From CAZFDT01 sp964518335 (GTDB taxonomy: Bacteria > Planctomycetota > Phycisphaerae > Phycisphaerales > Phycisphaeraceae), in contig CAZFDT010000093.1 in the NCBI GenBank assembly GCA_964518335.1, positions 1-20,033 of the forward strand: DNA of 20,033 bases. Direction: 5' to 3'. The notes under the pieces are model-generated. The model did not search any database. It was not told where the DNA came from and was given only the letters and a program-made list of their open reading frames with translations. Position numbers and translations under genes: made by a program. Of this stretch, positions 8,490 through 16,666 are shown in pieces (position 1 is the stretch's first letter; each line of letters starts with the position of its first letter).

Positions 8490-10748
8490 TTAGCGTACGA
8501 GCATCCAGTGCAGGAAACCGTCCTGGTCGGGCGGGTTTTCAAACGTGACGGTAAAGCCCTGCGTGTTCTGCTTCGTGATCGCCTTGATGGTCAGCCAACT
8601 CAATTCGACGAACACGGCGTACTGGTCATCTGCTTCCTGACGCGGGAACGGGACAACAATCGATTGGCTTCCGGCAGGCACGGCGACCCTGATGCCGCGC
8701 AGATTGTTGGCCGGCGTCTGCGTTCCCGACAGGCCGCGCACCTGCGTCAGCCCGCCCGGCGCCGCGATGCCGCCGCCGTCGAATGTCATCACGCCGGTCT
8801 GGGGCGACACGGTCAACGTCGCTTCCTGTCGATCCTCGCCATAGATCCACTTGATCGGCTGCGCCCGGTTGTTGGGCTGGTTGAACTGGATGGCGGCGCT
8901 GACAACGTCGGCGTCGAACAGCAGGCCCTGACTCGCTGCGGAGTTGAAGCGGAAGTAGTACTCCCATGGCGGCAGCTTGTCGGCGCGAGCGGCCAGTTCG
9001 TCGATCTTCGACGGACCTCCGCCAACGGTCATCACCGCGTGGCGGCTGATCGGGCCCTCGTTGGATACGTCGAAGATCGGCGACGGCCACGCGCCCGGCA
9101 CATGGTCCCATACCCAACTGCGAAACGGCACCGGCTTGAAGGGATCGGGGCCGATCGCCTGCTCAATCGCATCACCCGGCCCAAAGTCGTGCGGCGATCC
9201 CGTGTGAGGCCCGGGCGAGAGCACGATTGTGTGCTCCAGCGCGCCGCCCGAATGCTCCGTCCCCGACAGCACGCCGCGCGACACGTCGTACGCATTGGCG
9301 CCGGGCGCGATGATGTACGTCAACGGCTTGATGTGACCGTCACGGCTGTAGTTATCCGGGTTGTATAGCGTTGGCGAAGCTGCGGGCTTGGCGCCCCACC
9401 AATAGCGCACGATCCGCATGGTCTTCGTGCCGTCGGCGTTTTCGTTGACATCGTGGATCATGTACCACCGACGTACGTGGCTGCCGCCGGGAACAAGCTC
9501 ATCGGGTTCATCAATGGCGATGTACCGACCGACTACATCCTGGTTTACTTTGGAGTCGACGGCGAAGCGCATCAGGCCTCCCATCCGCAGTTCCATCGTG
9601 CCGATGCGGCTCTCCTCGACCTTGGTGGGATACGTCTTGCCATCGAGCACGCCATCCTTCTCGCTCGTGGCCTCGTCGCCCCACCATGTGGCCGGCCGCA
9701 CGATCAAGAGATCGTCCCCGGTGATCCATTTCTGCGGGTTGAGGTTGATGATGGGTCGCCCGGAGCCGAGGGTGTGAGCGTTGCTGGCCTTGGTGTACTT
9801 GAGTTCGGCGGTCTGCGGATCGTATGCCTCGACCTGGCCGCGAAAGATGTTGGTTTCGTTGATGACGAACGCGGCGTAGAGCACGCCGTTCTCATCGCCG
9901 ACGGTCGAGTGGACATCGCCCATGTAGTGGAACTGGGCGTCGATGAGATAGCTGTCGCCCTGGGAGTACTGGTGACGCCACATCATGATGTCGAACGTCT
10001 GGTTCTCGGTGTGGGCGTAGGTGTCGGCGCGCAGCACGTTGGTGTGCGTCTTGTTGTGGATGATCGCGCCTTTGACGATGTTCTGATCGACGTCAGCCGT
10101 GAAATAGGGCATCTGCCTGTCGGCGTCGTAGCCCAGGGTCTTGACGTAGATGCGGCTGACGGCGCCGCTGTAGCCGGGGCCGCGATGGGCGTTGAGGAAC
10201 ATGCCGGGGAACACGCCGCGGATCGTGTTCATGTAGAAACGCTGGTCGCTACCCTCGGCGACGTCGTCCTGCAGCCACTCGAGGTAGCTGGTGGAGCCGC
10301 GAGTGATCGAGTTGGTCATCTGCAGCATGGGGTGATAGCGCCAGTGGGGCGAACTGTCCCCCGGCGGCAGGTTGAAGTGGCGGGTCAGCTCGATGCCGGT
10401 GACCTGGGGCACCAGAACCTTCATGCGTCCGCCACGTTGATCGACGACGGTGACGCCCGGCCCGTCGCCCCAGGTGGCCGCAGGCGCCGGCGCGGCGGGC
10501 TGACGCCACACACCCTGGCTGATGTTGCGTGCGGTCCACTGTGTGGGGGCATCGCCGGGGATCACCAGCACCCCGCCGCCCTGCTCCGTAAGCTGCTGCA
10601 ACGCTCGCTCGAACGTCGCCTGCGCCTCGGCGGCCGTGCCCAACCCGCCGAACTCGCTCAGCGATCGCGTGACGTCCTGCGCCTTCGCAGGCGCCGCGAA
10701 TACGATCTGCATCATCGACAGCACAACACACCAAGGCCAGAGATTCAT
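8490..10748 (-). CDS. Secreted protein of unknown function, tandem copy 1 (pectate-lyase-3-like N-terminus)
   Basis: A 752-residue protein I do not recognise by name. The start at ATG 10748 is chosen because AAGGAG lies 8 nt upstream and a clear signal peptide follows (MNLWPWCVVLSMMQIVFAAPAKA-Q); the longer frame from 10901 would overlap the neighbouring gene with implausible sequence. Mature residues about 25-70 (VTRSLSEFGGLGTAAEA, then a helix and GGGVLVIPG) resemble the N-terminal cap of pectate-lyase-3/epimerase beta-helix proteins. The rest is rich in Trp, Tyr, His and Asn and may form beta-sheet domains, with highly conserved stretches shared with copy 2: RSWVWD.VPG.WPSPIFD, YIIAPGANAYDVSRGVLSG, SRHAVMTVGGGP and a terminal WML(V/I)R. 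It begins 44 bp after copy 2 ends and lies 11 bp before the VCBS gene. Context suggests polysaccharide binding or cleavage outside the cytoplasm; this is inference. Confidence 0.85.
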   Translation of the reverse strand: MNLWPWCVVLSMMQIVFAAPAKAQDVTRSLSEFGGLGTAAEAQATFERALQQLTEQGGGVLVIPGDAPTQWTARNISQGVWRQPAAPAPAATWGDGPGVTVVDQRGGRMKVLVPQVTGIELTRHFNLPPGDSSPHWRYHPMLQMTNSITRGSTSYLEWLQDDVAEGSDQRFYMNTIRGVFPGMFLNAHRGPGYSGAVSRIYVKTLGYDADRQMPYFTADVDQNIVKGAIIHNKTHTNVLRADTYAHTENQTFDIMMWRHQYSQGDSYLIDAQFHYMGDVHSTVGDENGVLYAAFVINETNIFRGQVEAYDPQTAELKYTKASNAHTLGSGRPIINLNPQKWITGDDLLIVRPATWWGDEATSEKDGVLDGKTYPTKVEESRIGTMELRMGGLMRFAVDSKVNQDVVGRYIAIDEPDELVPGGSHVRRWYMIHDVNENADGTKTMRIVRYWWGAKPAASPTLYNPDNYSRDGHIKPLTYIIAPGANAYDVSRGVLSGTEHSGGALEHTIVLSPGPHTGSPHDFGPGDAIEQAIGPDPFKPVPFRSWVWDHVPGAWPSPIFDVSNEGPISRHAVMTVGGGPSKIDELAARADKLPPWEYYFRFNSAASQGLLFDADVVSAAIQFNQPNNRAQPIKWIYGEDRQEATLTVSPQTGVMTFDGGGIAAPGGLTQVRGLSGTQTPANNLRGIRVAVPAGSQSIVVPFPRQEADDQYAVFVELSWLTIKAITKQNTQGFTVTFENPPDQDGFLHWMLVR
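9719..9773. repeat. 55-bp exact repeat, copy 1 mate of left gap flank
   Basis: Identical base for base to 11929-11983. The next base outward (9718, C) differs from copy 2 (11928, T). It encodes the shared TLGSGRPIINLNPQKWIT segment on the - strand. Confidence 0.9.
10622..10676. repeat. 55-bp exact repeat, copy 1 mate of right gap flank
   Basis: Identical to 12084-12138. The next base outward (10677, C) differs from copy 2 (12139, G). It encodes the shared DVTRSLSEFGGLGTAAEA segment on the - strand. Confidence 0.9.
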
Positions 10749-10792
10749 CACGGCGACTCCTTCACAGTTCGGCCATCGAGGCACACCAGCGA

Positions 10793-12207
10793 TCAGCGAA
10801 TCAGCATCCACGACAGCGTGGCATTGGCGGGCGCCTCGCGGTTGAACTGCACAGTGAACCCTTGCTCGCTCTGATTCGTCACAGCGTGTTGCGTCAGCCA
10901 CGACGGCTGGACCATCACGGCGTAGTCTGCATCAGGCATGCGAGTGCGGAACTCCACGGTCAACTCACGGCGGCCGGCAACCACCGACAGACCGACCCCG
11001 CGCAGGTCATCCGCCCGGTGCGCGCCTCCGCTGACTCCCTGCACGCGCGTCAGAGATTGATCCGTCACATCAAGCGTGGTGATCCCGTGCAGGACCAGGT
11101 CGCCCTGATCGCTCAGCCGCATCGCGGCTCGATCGCCGCCACCAGCGTCGGTGCGGTTCCACACGAACAGGTTGCCACCCGCCGCGATGGGGTTGAGAAC
11201 GATGGCGGCGTCGGCCACGTCGGCATCGAACGCCAGCCCGGTATGGACCGCCGTGTCGAATCGGAGGTAGCTGCTCCAAGGCGGCGAACCATCGGCGCGC
11301 TGATTGATCGCCTCCCGGCTTGCGGGGCCGCCGCCCACCGTCATCACGGCGTGACGACTGGTGCTGCCGCGATTGGCGATGTCAAAGATCGGCGACGGCC
11401 ACACGCCCGGCACGCGATCCCACACCCAACTGCGAAACGGCACCGGCCGGAACGGGTCCGCACCGATCGCCTGCTCAATCGGATCGCCCGCCGCAAAGTC
11501 GTGCGGCCCCGGCGAGAGCACGATCGTATACTCCAGCGCACCGCCCGAATGCTCCGGCCCCGACAGCACGCCACGCGACACGTCGTACGCATTGGCGCCG
11601 GGGGCGATGATGTACTTCAGACGCCGAGGTGTGCTCGCATCGTTGGTGAAGTTGTCGGCCCGATAGAGCCGGGAAATGCCGTGGCCGTTCTTCGCGCCCC
11701 ACCAGTGCCGCTGCACGCTCAGGCGATGTACGCCGGCGTCATCCTGACTGTAGGCGGTGATCAGATACCAGCGGCGGACATGCGTGCCCCCCGGCACGTG
11801 TTCGTCCGGCTCATCGACCGCGAAATGGCGGCCGACGACATGCGGCCCCCATGGGGCGTCGTCCGATCGCAAAGAACCTGCCCAGCCCAGCATCGCACCA
11901 CCGGGATTCATGATGTACGCCGTTCCCTCGGTGATCCATTTCTGCGGGTTGAGGTTGATGATGGGTCGCCCGGAGCCGAGGGTNNNNNNNNNNNNNNNNN
12001 NNNNNNNNNNNNNNNNNNNNNNNNNNNNNNNNNNNNNNNNNNNNNNNNNNNNNNNNNNNNNNNNNNNNNNNNNNNNNNNNNNNGCGCCTCGGCGGCCGTG
12101 CCCAACCCGCCGAACTCGCTCAGCGATCGCGTGACGTCGGGCGAAGGCTCCGCCAAGACCATCGCGCTGACCAGCAGCGATGCAAGTGCGCCTGTGCGAA
12201 TGTTCAT
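10793..12207 (-). CDS. Secreted protein of unknown function, tandem copy 2, interrupted by scaffold gap
   Basis: One gene split by 100 Ns. The N-terminal piece (12207-12084) encodes a signal peptide (MNIRTGALASLLVSAMVLA) followed by PDVTRSLSEFGGLGTAAEA. The C-terminal piece (11983-10793, 397 codons with stop) opens in frame at the gap with TLGSGRPIINLNPQKWIT and ends in WMLIR. Both align with copy 1 across the expected regions, so this is not two genes. In copy 1 the missing interval is 848 bp; a gap of that size (remainder 2 on division by 3) restores a single frame and gives a protein of about 720 residues, whereas 100 bases do not. Just right of where copy 1 has GDDLLIVRPATWW, copy 2 is shorter, lacking about 50 residues. 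ATG 12207 overlaps the stop of the upstream glycosidase as ATGA, so translation is probably coupled. Function unknown, exported. Confidence 0.8.
11929..11983. repeat. 55-bp exact repeat bounding the scaffold gap on the left
   Basis: Identical to 9719-9773 within copy 1, and it runs right up to the first N. Exactly 55 bases match before divergence. Confidence 0.9.
11984..12083. other. Scaffold gap of 100 Ns
   Basis: A run of 100 N, a conventional placeholder rather than a measured length. It lies inside copy 2 of the tandem secreted protein and is bounded on both sides by exactly 55 bp identical to copy 1, so it is a repeat-induced break. By comparison with copy 1 the true content is probably about 848 bp. 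Confidence 0.95.
12084..12138. repeat. 55-bp exact repeat bounding the scaffold gap on the right
   Basis: Identical to 10622-10676 within copy 1 and starts immediately after the last N. Again the match is exactly 55 bases, equal to the left flank. Confidence 0.9.
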
Positions 12208-14387
12208 GGCTCTGCCCCTATCGCCGCGAGCCGATAGACTGCCATCGGTTGCGTCGCGAGCTCCTGGTCAACTGTGTCGATCAGGGACTCGTCCACGTCG
12301 GTCACGCCGACGATGCGCCGCGGCTGCGCGAAGTGCTGGGTATGTTGCGTGAAGCTGAAGAGGATGTCGCTGCCGTCGGGCATATGCCACTGCACGCCGC
12401 GGCCCTCGGGCAGGACGATGCGTTGGCCCATCAACGGCCCCACGCGGCCGAGCATGCGATTGTGCCCGCAGAGCCAGCCGTCCCAGACTTCGATGCCGTC
12501 GCGTCGTTGCGTGAAGCCGAAGCGTCCGCCGAAAGCGATGCATCGGAAGCTGAACAGTCGAGCCTTTTGCTCATCGCGCCACAGCCCCGCCTCGATGCCC
12601 ATGTTCAGGCCGGCGATCATGTCTTCGTGGCCGACCCACCAGTCCAGTGCGTTCTGGTAGCCGCTGTTGTCATCCAGCAGGTTCATCCCGAAATGCCCGA
12701 CCCCGAACGGGCCGATGCCCTCCACGGTGAAATGGCGCAGGCCCAGGCTCTGGAGCTTCACGACTATGCGTTCGTAGGCGTCCTGTTGCCCGCGCCGCGC
12801 GGGATCGGTGAAGCTGGTGGGCAGGAAGGTCATGTTGCCGTACGAGTCGTGGAACAGGCCGTCGATGCCGGTGAGTTCATGGACAGCCTTGAGCTTGCTC
12901 ACGAAGTAGTCGAAGCAGTCGGGATTGTTCAGGTCGGCGGTGACGGGGCCGTCGTGGCCGAAGCCGCCGCCATTGGGCAGGCCGTCGCGGGCTTCGAGCA
13001 TGAACTCGGGCCGCTGCTGGTAGATCGTGGCGCGACGGCTCATGTGCGTGGCCCACCACAACTGCACCTGCATGCCGCGGGCGTGGGCCTTCTTTCTGAA
13101 GTACGCCAGCGCCTCAGGTCCGCCCCAGAGCGGATCGATCACGTGGTCACGCACGTTGCAGATGCTCCCGACGATCAGCGCCCCGTGAAGGGGATTGCGC
13201 TGGCCTTGCTTGGTTCGCTGCCGATCCACGGTGTAGTCGCTGGTCCACAGCGAAAAGGCACAGATTTCCTTGACGCCCATGTCGGCCCAGCGCGGCACCG
13301 CCTCGTCGGCCAGCTCGTACAGGAATCGATCTCGCGGGAAAGTGCGGCCGAGCAGGCTCACCTCATCGTGGGCGACCTGCGGCAGCCACACCCGCGGCTG
13401 GACCGCACTGGCCTTGATCCCGCGACGCTCGCGGGCCTGTTCATGCACCTGGCGACAAACATCCCACCAGACGTTCTGCTGGGACTCTTGCGACCAGGCC
13501 CCGTTCTCGCTGCGGTGCAGAAGGATGTGCTTCCAATGCGTCGTCAACACATCGGACATCGGTTGGCGATGCTCGTCGAGCACATGCAGCACATCCTCGC
13601 CACGATGCGTCTGGATGACGGTGAAGATCTCGTCCACCGGCTCAAACATGCCCAGGAGTGCTCCGTCGTCGTGCAGCAGCAGGTCGAACGCCTGAAGCGT
13701 GCCAATGCGGGGCAGGCGCTGGAAGCTGACGCGCTGGGGCGTGCCGGTGATGCCGCGCATCTCTGCGCCGTAGTAGTTGCACGCCGTGGTGAAGTCCGTG
13801 TCGCGTTGCAGTGGCACCACCGGCGGGTTGCACTGGCCCTGCAGCCGCAGCGTGTTGCCCGCCAGCGTGCCGCCAATCTCCCATGTCGCATGGTCAAACA
13901 GTCGGTAGATCTGACGCTGCGGTGAACTGGCGGTGAAGCGGTAACGATAAGCAAAGCCCTCGAACACGCGGCCGGCGATCTCGACGCGACTGGGGCGAAA
14001 CTCCCACACCAGTTCGTCGGTGACCGGCGTCTGCGACATTGCCAGATCGACCACGTCGCCCAGGTATTCGTCAAGCTGCTCGCGAAACCCGCCCGGCTGG
14101 CCCAGTGCGTCCAGCGTCAGGCGGCAGCCGCCGTCGGGCGTCGGGATCAGGTCGCGACAGCGCAGGGTGGTGTAGTGCAAGCCCTGCGGCGTCGAGATAT
14201 GGGGCCGCCAGCACCGCGATGCGCTGCGCACGGTCACGCCGTTGATTCGCACGCCCGCGATTCCCATCAAGTCCGTGCCGCGTTGCGCGATGTCCAGCTC
14301 ACACGATGCACCGACGCGGACGAGGGACTCGTGTACATGGAGAGAGGGCTGCTCCCCTCGCGGCGGGATCAATGTCGAATGGCTCAT
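12204..14387 (-). CDS. GH36/clan-D-like glycoside hydrolase (alpha-galactosidase-like)
   Basis: A 727-residue protein with the layout of GH36-type enzymes, which hydrolyse alpha-linked terminal sugars with retention: N-terminal beta-supersandwich (about 1-300), TIM barrel (about 330-640) and a small C-terminal beta domain. In the barrel, PEALAYFRKKAHARGMQVQLWW (424-445, split here as PEALAYFRKK and GMQVQLWW) matches the GH36 segment that leads into GLW-type strands. TADLNNPDCFDYF (483-495) precedes GIDGLFHDSYGN (507-518), placing Asp514 where the nucleophile lies. LLDDNSGYQ (570-578) offers Asp572/573 as acid/base. No signal peptide is present, so a cytoplasmic enzyme acting on imported oligosaccharides is likely. 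The start lacks a strong ribosome site (CCAGGCA). It follows lacI by 115 bp and ends in an ATGA overlap with copy 2 of the secreted protein. The exact family and sugar are uncertain. Confidence 0.75.
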   Translation of the reverse strand: MSHSTLIPPRGEQPSLHVHESLVRVGASCELDIAQRGTDLMGIAGVRINGVTVRSASRCWRPHISTPQGLHYTTLRCRDLIPTPDGGCRLTLDALGQPGGFREQLDEYLGDVVDLAMSQTPVTDELVWEFRPSRVEIAGRVFEGFAYRYRFTASSPQRQIYRLFDHATWEIGGTLAGNTLRLQGQCNPPVVPLQRDTDFTTACNYYGAEMRGITGTPQRVSFQRLPRIGTLQAFDLLLHDDGALLGMFEPVDEIFTVIQTHRGEDVLHVLDEHRQPMSDVLTTHWKHILLHRSENGAWSQESQQNVWWDVCRQVHEQARERRGIKASAVQPRVWLPQVAHDEVSLLGRTFPRDRFLYELADEAVPRWADMGVKEICAFSLWTSDYTVDRQRTKQGQRNPLHGALIVGSICNVRDHVIDPLWGGPEALAYFRKKAHARGMQVQLWWATHMSRRATIYQQRPEFMLEARDGLPNGGGFGHDGPVTADLNNPDCFDYFVSKLKAVHELTGIDGLFHDSYGNMTFLPTSFTDPARRGQQDAYERIVVKLQSLGLRHFTVEGIGPFGVGHFGMNLLDDNSGYQNALDWWVGHEDMIAGLNMGIEAGLWRDEQKARLFSFRCIAFGGRFGFTQRRDGIEVWDGWLCGHNRMLGRVGPLMGQRIVLPEGRGVQWHMPDGSDILFSFTQHTQHFAQPRRIVGVTDVDESLIDTVDQELATQPMAVYRLAAIGAEP

Positions 14388-14502
14388 TGCCTGGAGTCCG
14401 ATTCAATGAGTCGGCGGCACTTCGCTTACGCCACCAGCGGCGCGGAAACAACGGCTGGCCTGACTCTTGCCATGTGCAGCAGCGGGCGACCGTCGCCGCA
14501 GG

Positions 14503-15543
14503 TCATGCGCCGGGCATCGGTCGTGGCGGTGCGGTTGAAGCACGCACGATCAACTCGGTCGGCGCCAGAATGCTCACCGGCGGCGTGCCGGGCTGGTTGG
14601 ACAATTCGAGGAGCCGCCGAAAGGCGAGTTCGCCCAAGACCTTGCGGGAGTTGGCGACGATCGTCAGCGGAGGCTTGACCATCGCGCTTTCGGGCCAGTC
14701 GTCGTAACCGATCAGGCTCAACTGATCAGGAATGCTGATCTCGTGACGTTTCATGAACGCCATGATGCGCATCGTGTAGTCGCCACTGGCGACAAAGATG
14801 GCCGTGACTCCGCCGGCGGGTTCGAGCGCCCGGGCCATGCATTCCTCGAAGTCGGGTTGGTCCAGGTCGCACCATGTCACGTGCGACTCGTCGAGACGCC
14901 GATCGAGCAACGGCTCTTGAAACCCGGTGATACGCTGGCGGATATAGCCGCGCGAGCGTCTGCCGACAACCAGAAAGCGGCGGTGGCCCAAGTCCAACAG
15001 GTGCGTGGCCGCGACGCGACCGCCCTGGAGGTTGTCGGCATAGATGCCGTGAACGGCCGACGAGACCCGCGTCGTGTCGTGGATGTAGATCGCCGGCAGA
15101 TTCTGGCTGCCGACATACTCCAGCACGGCCGGATCCAAATCGCCTGCGAGCATCAGCGCATCGACGGTGCTGCGGCTGTGGGTGTTGAGGTACTGCTGCA
15201 CATCCGCGACGCTGCTGAAGCCGTTACCCACCGCCACATGCCAGCCCTCCTGATGGGCGGACTCGATCACGGAAGCGAGAATGTCGCCGTCATAGCTGAT
15301 CTGGCGATCCAGCTTGTTCAGCGGCAGCGGATGTATCCAACTCAGCAGCTTGCCACGGACCGCGGACGCGCCCGCCCGCTTGATGCGCGGCTCGTAGCGC
15401 AACTCGGCCGCCGCCTGGCGAACACGCTTGCGCGTGGTCGAGCGGAATCGATCCGGCGCGGTGTTGCTGAGGATGAGTGACACGGTGGCAAGTGATACCC
15501 CCGCACGCTTGGCGACTTCATTCAGTGTGACCTTGCTTACCAT
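14503..15543 (-). CDS. LacI/GalR family transcriptional regulator
   Basis: A 346-residue DNA-binding regulator of full family length. Residues 5-27 form the LacI helix-turn-helix (VTLNEVAKRAGVSLATVS), followed by the hinge region (TTRKRVRQAAAELRYEP), and the rest is a periplasmic-binding-protein-like effector domain with recognisable pieces: DALMLAG, YADNLQGGRVAATHLLDLGH, AIFVASGDYTMRIM and SLIGYDDWP...PPLTIV. The ligand is probably a sugar released from the operon's polysaccharide, but its identity cannot be read. The start ATG at 15543 has AAGAGAG upstream. It sits 57 bp after the pseudopilin gene and before the glycosidase, so it is likely autoregulatory and controls the whole operon through sites near 16467-16505. 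Confidence 0.95.
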   Translation of the reverse strand: MVSKVTLNEVAKRAGVSLATVSLILSNTAPDRFRSTTRKRVRQAAAELRYEPRIKRAGASAVRGKLLSWIHPLPLNKLDRQISYDGDILASVIESAHQEGWHVAVGNGFSSVADVQQYLNTHSRSTVDALMLAGDLDPAVLEYVGSQNLPAIYIHDTTRVSSAVHGIYADNLQGGRVAATHLLDLGHRRFLVVGRRSRGYIRQRITGFQEPLLDRRLDESHVTWCDLDQPDFEECMARALEPAGGVTAIFVASGDYTMRIMAFMKRHEISIPDQLSLIGYDDWPESAMVKPPLTIVANSRKVLGELAFRRLLELSNQPGTPPVSILAPTELIVRASTAPPRPMPGA

Positions 15544-15600
15544 TGCATCTCTCTTACAACAATGTCAGACACCTGGGTAACGATTGTGACGGATGGAAGC

Positions 15601-16419
15601 TTACCGATTGTTCCAGTAGAGCGAGCCGCTTGAACCCGTTGCGGTGGACGCGAACATCACCATCGTGGCCCAGTTCATCAGTTGAACTTTGCTGTCATGT
15701 GCCGCGTGACCATCGGCCCGCAAGCCAATCCAGCCGCGGGTGTGATTGACCCGCGCCTGCATGGCAAACTCCGACTCGAGCGTGGGCGGCGACCACCGGC
15801 CGATTTCCTGGGGCAGGAAGAAGTTGGCCGGGTGCGTCCGAACGTCACTGTAGGTATGCGGCCAAGGCATCCCGGTATTCCCGTTGGGTATTTCACCCAC
15901 CAGCAGCGTGCCCGTCGGCTGAATCAGATCCCGCTCGCGGCGAACCGCCAGGTATTTACTCGGATCGCTTGCCGGATCAACACCCGACTCATCATGCCAG
16001 TTGGAGGGGAACGCGCCGGTGTTCATGCCATACGTGATCGGAACGTTCCGGTTGTCATTGGTCTTGTACGGCCCCCAGGGATTGACCGCGCACCGCATCA
16101 CGCGTGGCTCGTCGTTCGATTTGTACCCCCCCAAGTAATCGGCGATCGCCAGATGCCACGGCGGCCGCTGTGGATTGAACCAGTTCTGGAAAGACCCGGA
16201 CGGCACGGCATACGGATAGATGCCCCTGTAATCTGCCAGGTACGAGGCGAAGGCGATCCCAATCTGCCGCTGATTGCTCATGCACTGGGCCTGAAACGCA
16301 CTCTTTCTCGCCGCCTGCAGCGCCGGCAAGAGAATGGAGATCAAGAGAGAGACGATGGAAATGACCACCAATAGCTCGATCAACGTAAATCCTGAACGGT
16401 AAAGTCGTCTGGCTGACAT
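15601..16419 (-). CDS. Type IV pilin-like pseudopilin with H-X9-DG motif
   Basis: A 272-residue membrane-anchored protein. Residues 1-10 are a short basic prepilin leader ending in Gly10; cleavage would precede Phe11, with the conserved Glu15 at position +5 (FTLIELLVVISIVSLLISIL), and a hydrophobic helix runs to about residue 34. The C-terminal part contains His226 and Asp236-Gly237 separated by nine residues, the H-X9-DG motif of the abundant planctomycete/lentisphaera pseudopilin-like families. These proteins are numerous in such genomes and their individual roles are unknown; they are processed by a prepilin peptidase and may assemble in type II secretion-like or surface structures. It is first in the operon, 57 bp before lacI, behind a predicted promoter. 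Its link with polysaccharide degradation is contextual only. Confidence 0.92.
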   Translation of the reverse strand: MSARRLYRSGFTLIELLVVISIVSLLISILLPALQAARKSAFQAQCMSNQRQIGIAFASYLADYRGIYPYAVPSGSFQNWFNPQRPPWHLAIADYLGGYKSNDEPRVMRCAVNPWGPYKTNDNRNVPITYGMNTGAFPSNWHDESGVDPASDPSKYLAVRRERDLIQPTGTLLVGEIPNGNTGMPWPHTYSDVRTHPANFFLPQEIGRWSPPTLESEFAMQARVNHTRGWIGLRADGHAAHDSKVQLMNWATMVMFASTATGSSGSLYWNNR

Positions 16420-16466
16420 GGCGGCTCTTTGCGTAAGTGGCGATGCAGTCTCTGAAACCCCGCCGG

Positions 16467-16483
16467 TTCAAGTAAAAGTTTAA
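16467..16483. promoter_or_regulatory. Candidate operator overlapping the operon -10 box
   Basis: A 17-bp imperfect palindrome reading TTAAACTTTTACTTGAA on the - strand, with matching outer bases TT-AA...TT-AA. It covers the -10 box of the predicted operon promoter. The half TTTACTTGA recurs at 16614-16606. Position suits repression by the operon's LacI protein, but the sequence lacks the central CG typical of many LacI operators. Confidence 0.3.
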
Positions 16484-16505
16484 CAGCCATCCACGGCCGG
16501 GTCAA
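16477..16505 (-). promoter_or_regulatory. Predicted sigma-70-type promoter of the polysaccharide operon
   Basis: On the - strand, TTGACC (16505-16500), a 17-bp spacer, and TAAACT (16482-16477). The expected start of transcription is near 16470, giving a leader of about 50 nt before the pseudopilin ATG at 16419. The -35 box matches 5 of 6 and the -10 box 4 of 6 of the consensus. Confidence 0.55.
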
Positions 16506-16666
16506 TGCGAATTTCCGAACAATCTCAATATATGGTGACGCTTGTGCCTCATGTTCGGCCACCTTTGCAGCGGGATTCGTGTAAGTTTCAGTAAATATTA
16601 TGTGCTCAAGTAAACGGGAGGCCCATCACCGGGGGGGGGCTGGCTCCCGCGGGACGCAGGGGTGCG

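Noticed and set aside
9453..10874. 473-residue open frame on the + strand
   Set aside because: Antisense shadow of copy 1, whose coding strand is proven by a signal peptide and homology to copy 2.
10749..10901. N-terminal extension of copy 1 to 10901
   Set aside because: It would overlap the end of copy 2 by more than 100 bp, is polar and unlike copy 2, and would bury the signal peptide; AAGGAG supports the start at 10748.
11908..12207. Separate small gene of 99 residues spanning the Ns
   Set aside because: The frame through the Ns is meaningless because the gap length is a placeholder; it is the N-terminus of copy 2.
10862..12352. 496-residue open frame on the + strand crossing the N gap
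   Set aside because: Antisense to copy 2 of the secreted protein; part of its length is only Ns and its composition is shadow-like.
12180..13925. 581-residue open frame on the + strand
   Set aside because: It lies antisense to the GH36-like gene and has the His/Val/Ala/Arg-rich composition of a GC-rich shadow frame, with no recognisable domain; the - strand gene has clear motifs.
14481..14500. Hairpin after lacI (GCGGCGAC/GTCGCCCGC)
   Set aside because: No T tract follows on the - strand and one arm has an extra base; in this GC-rich sequence such pairing is expected by chance.
16631..16639. Run of nine G
   Set aside because: Probably a simple homopolymer in a spacer, or a length error; no T tract or stable hairpin supports a terminator for the oxidoreductase genes.
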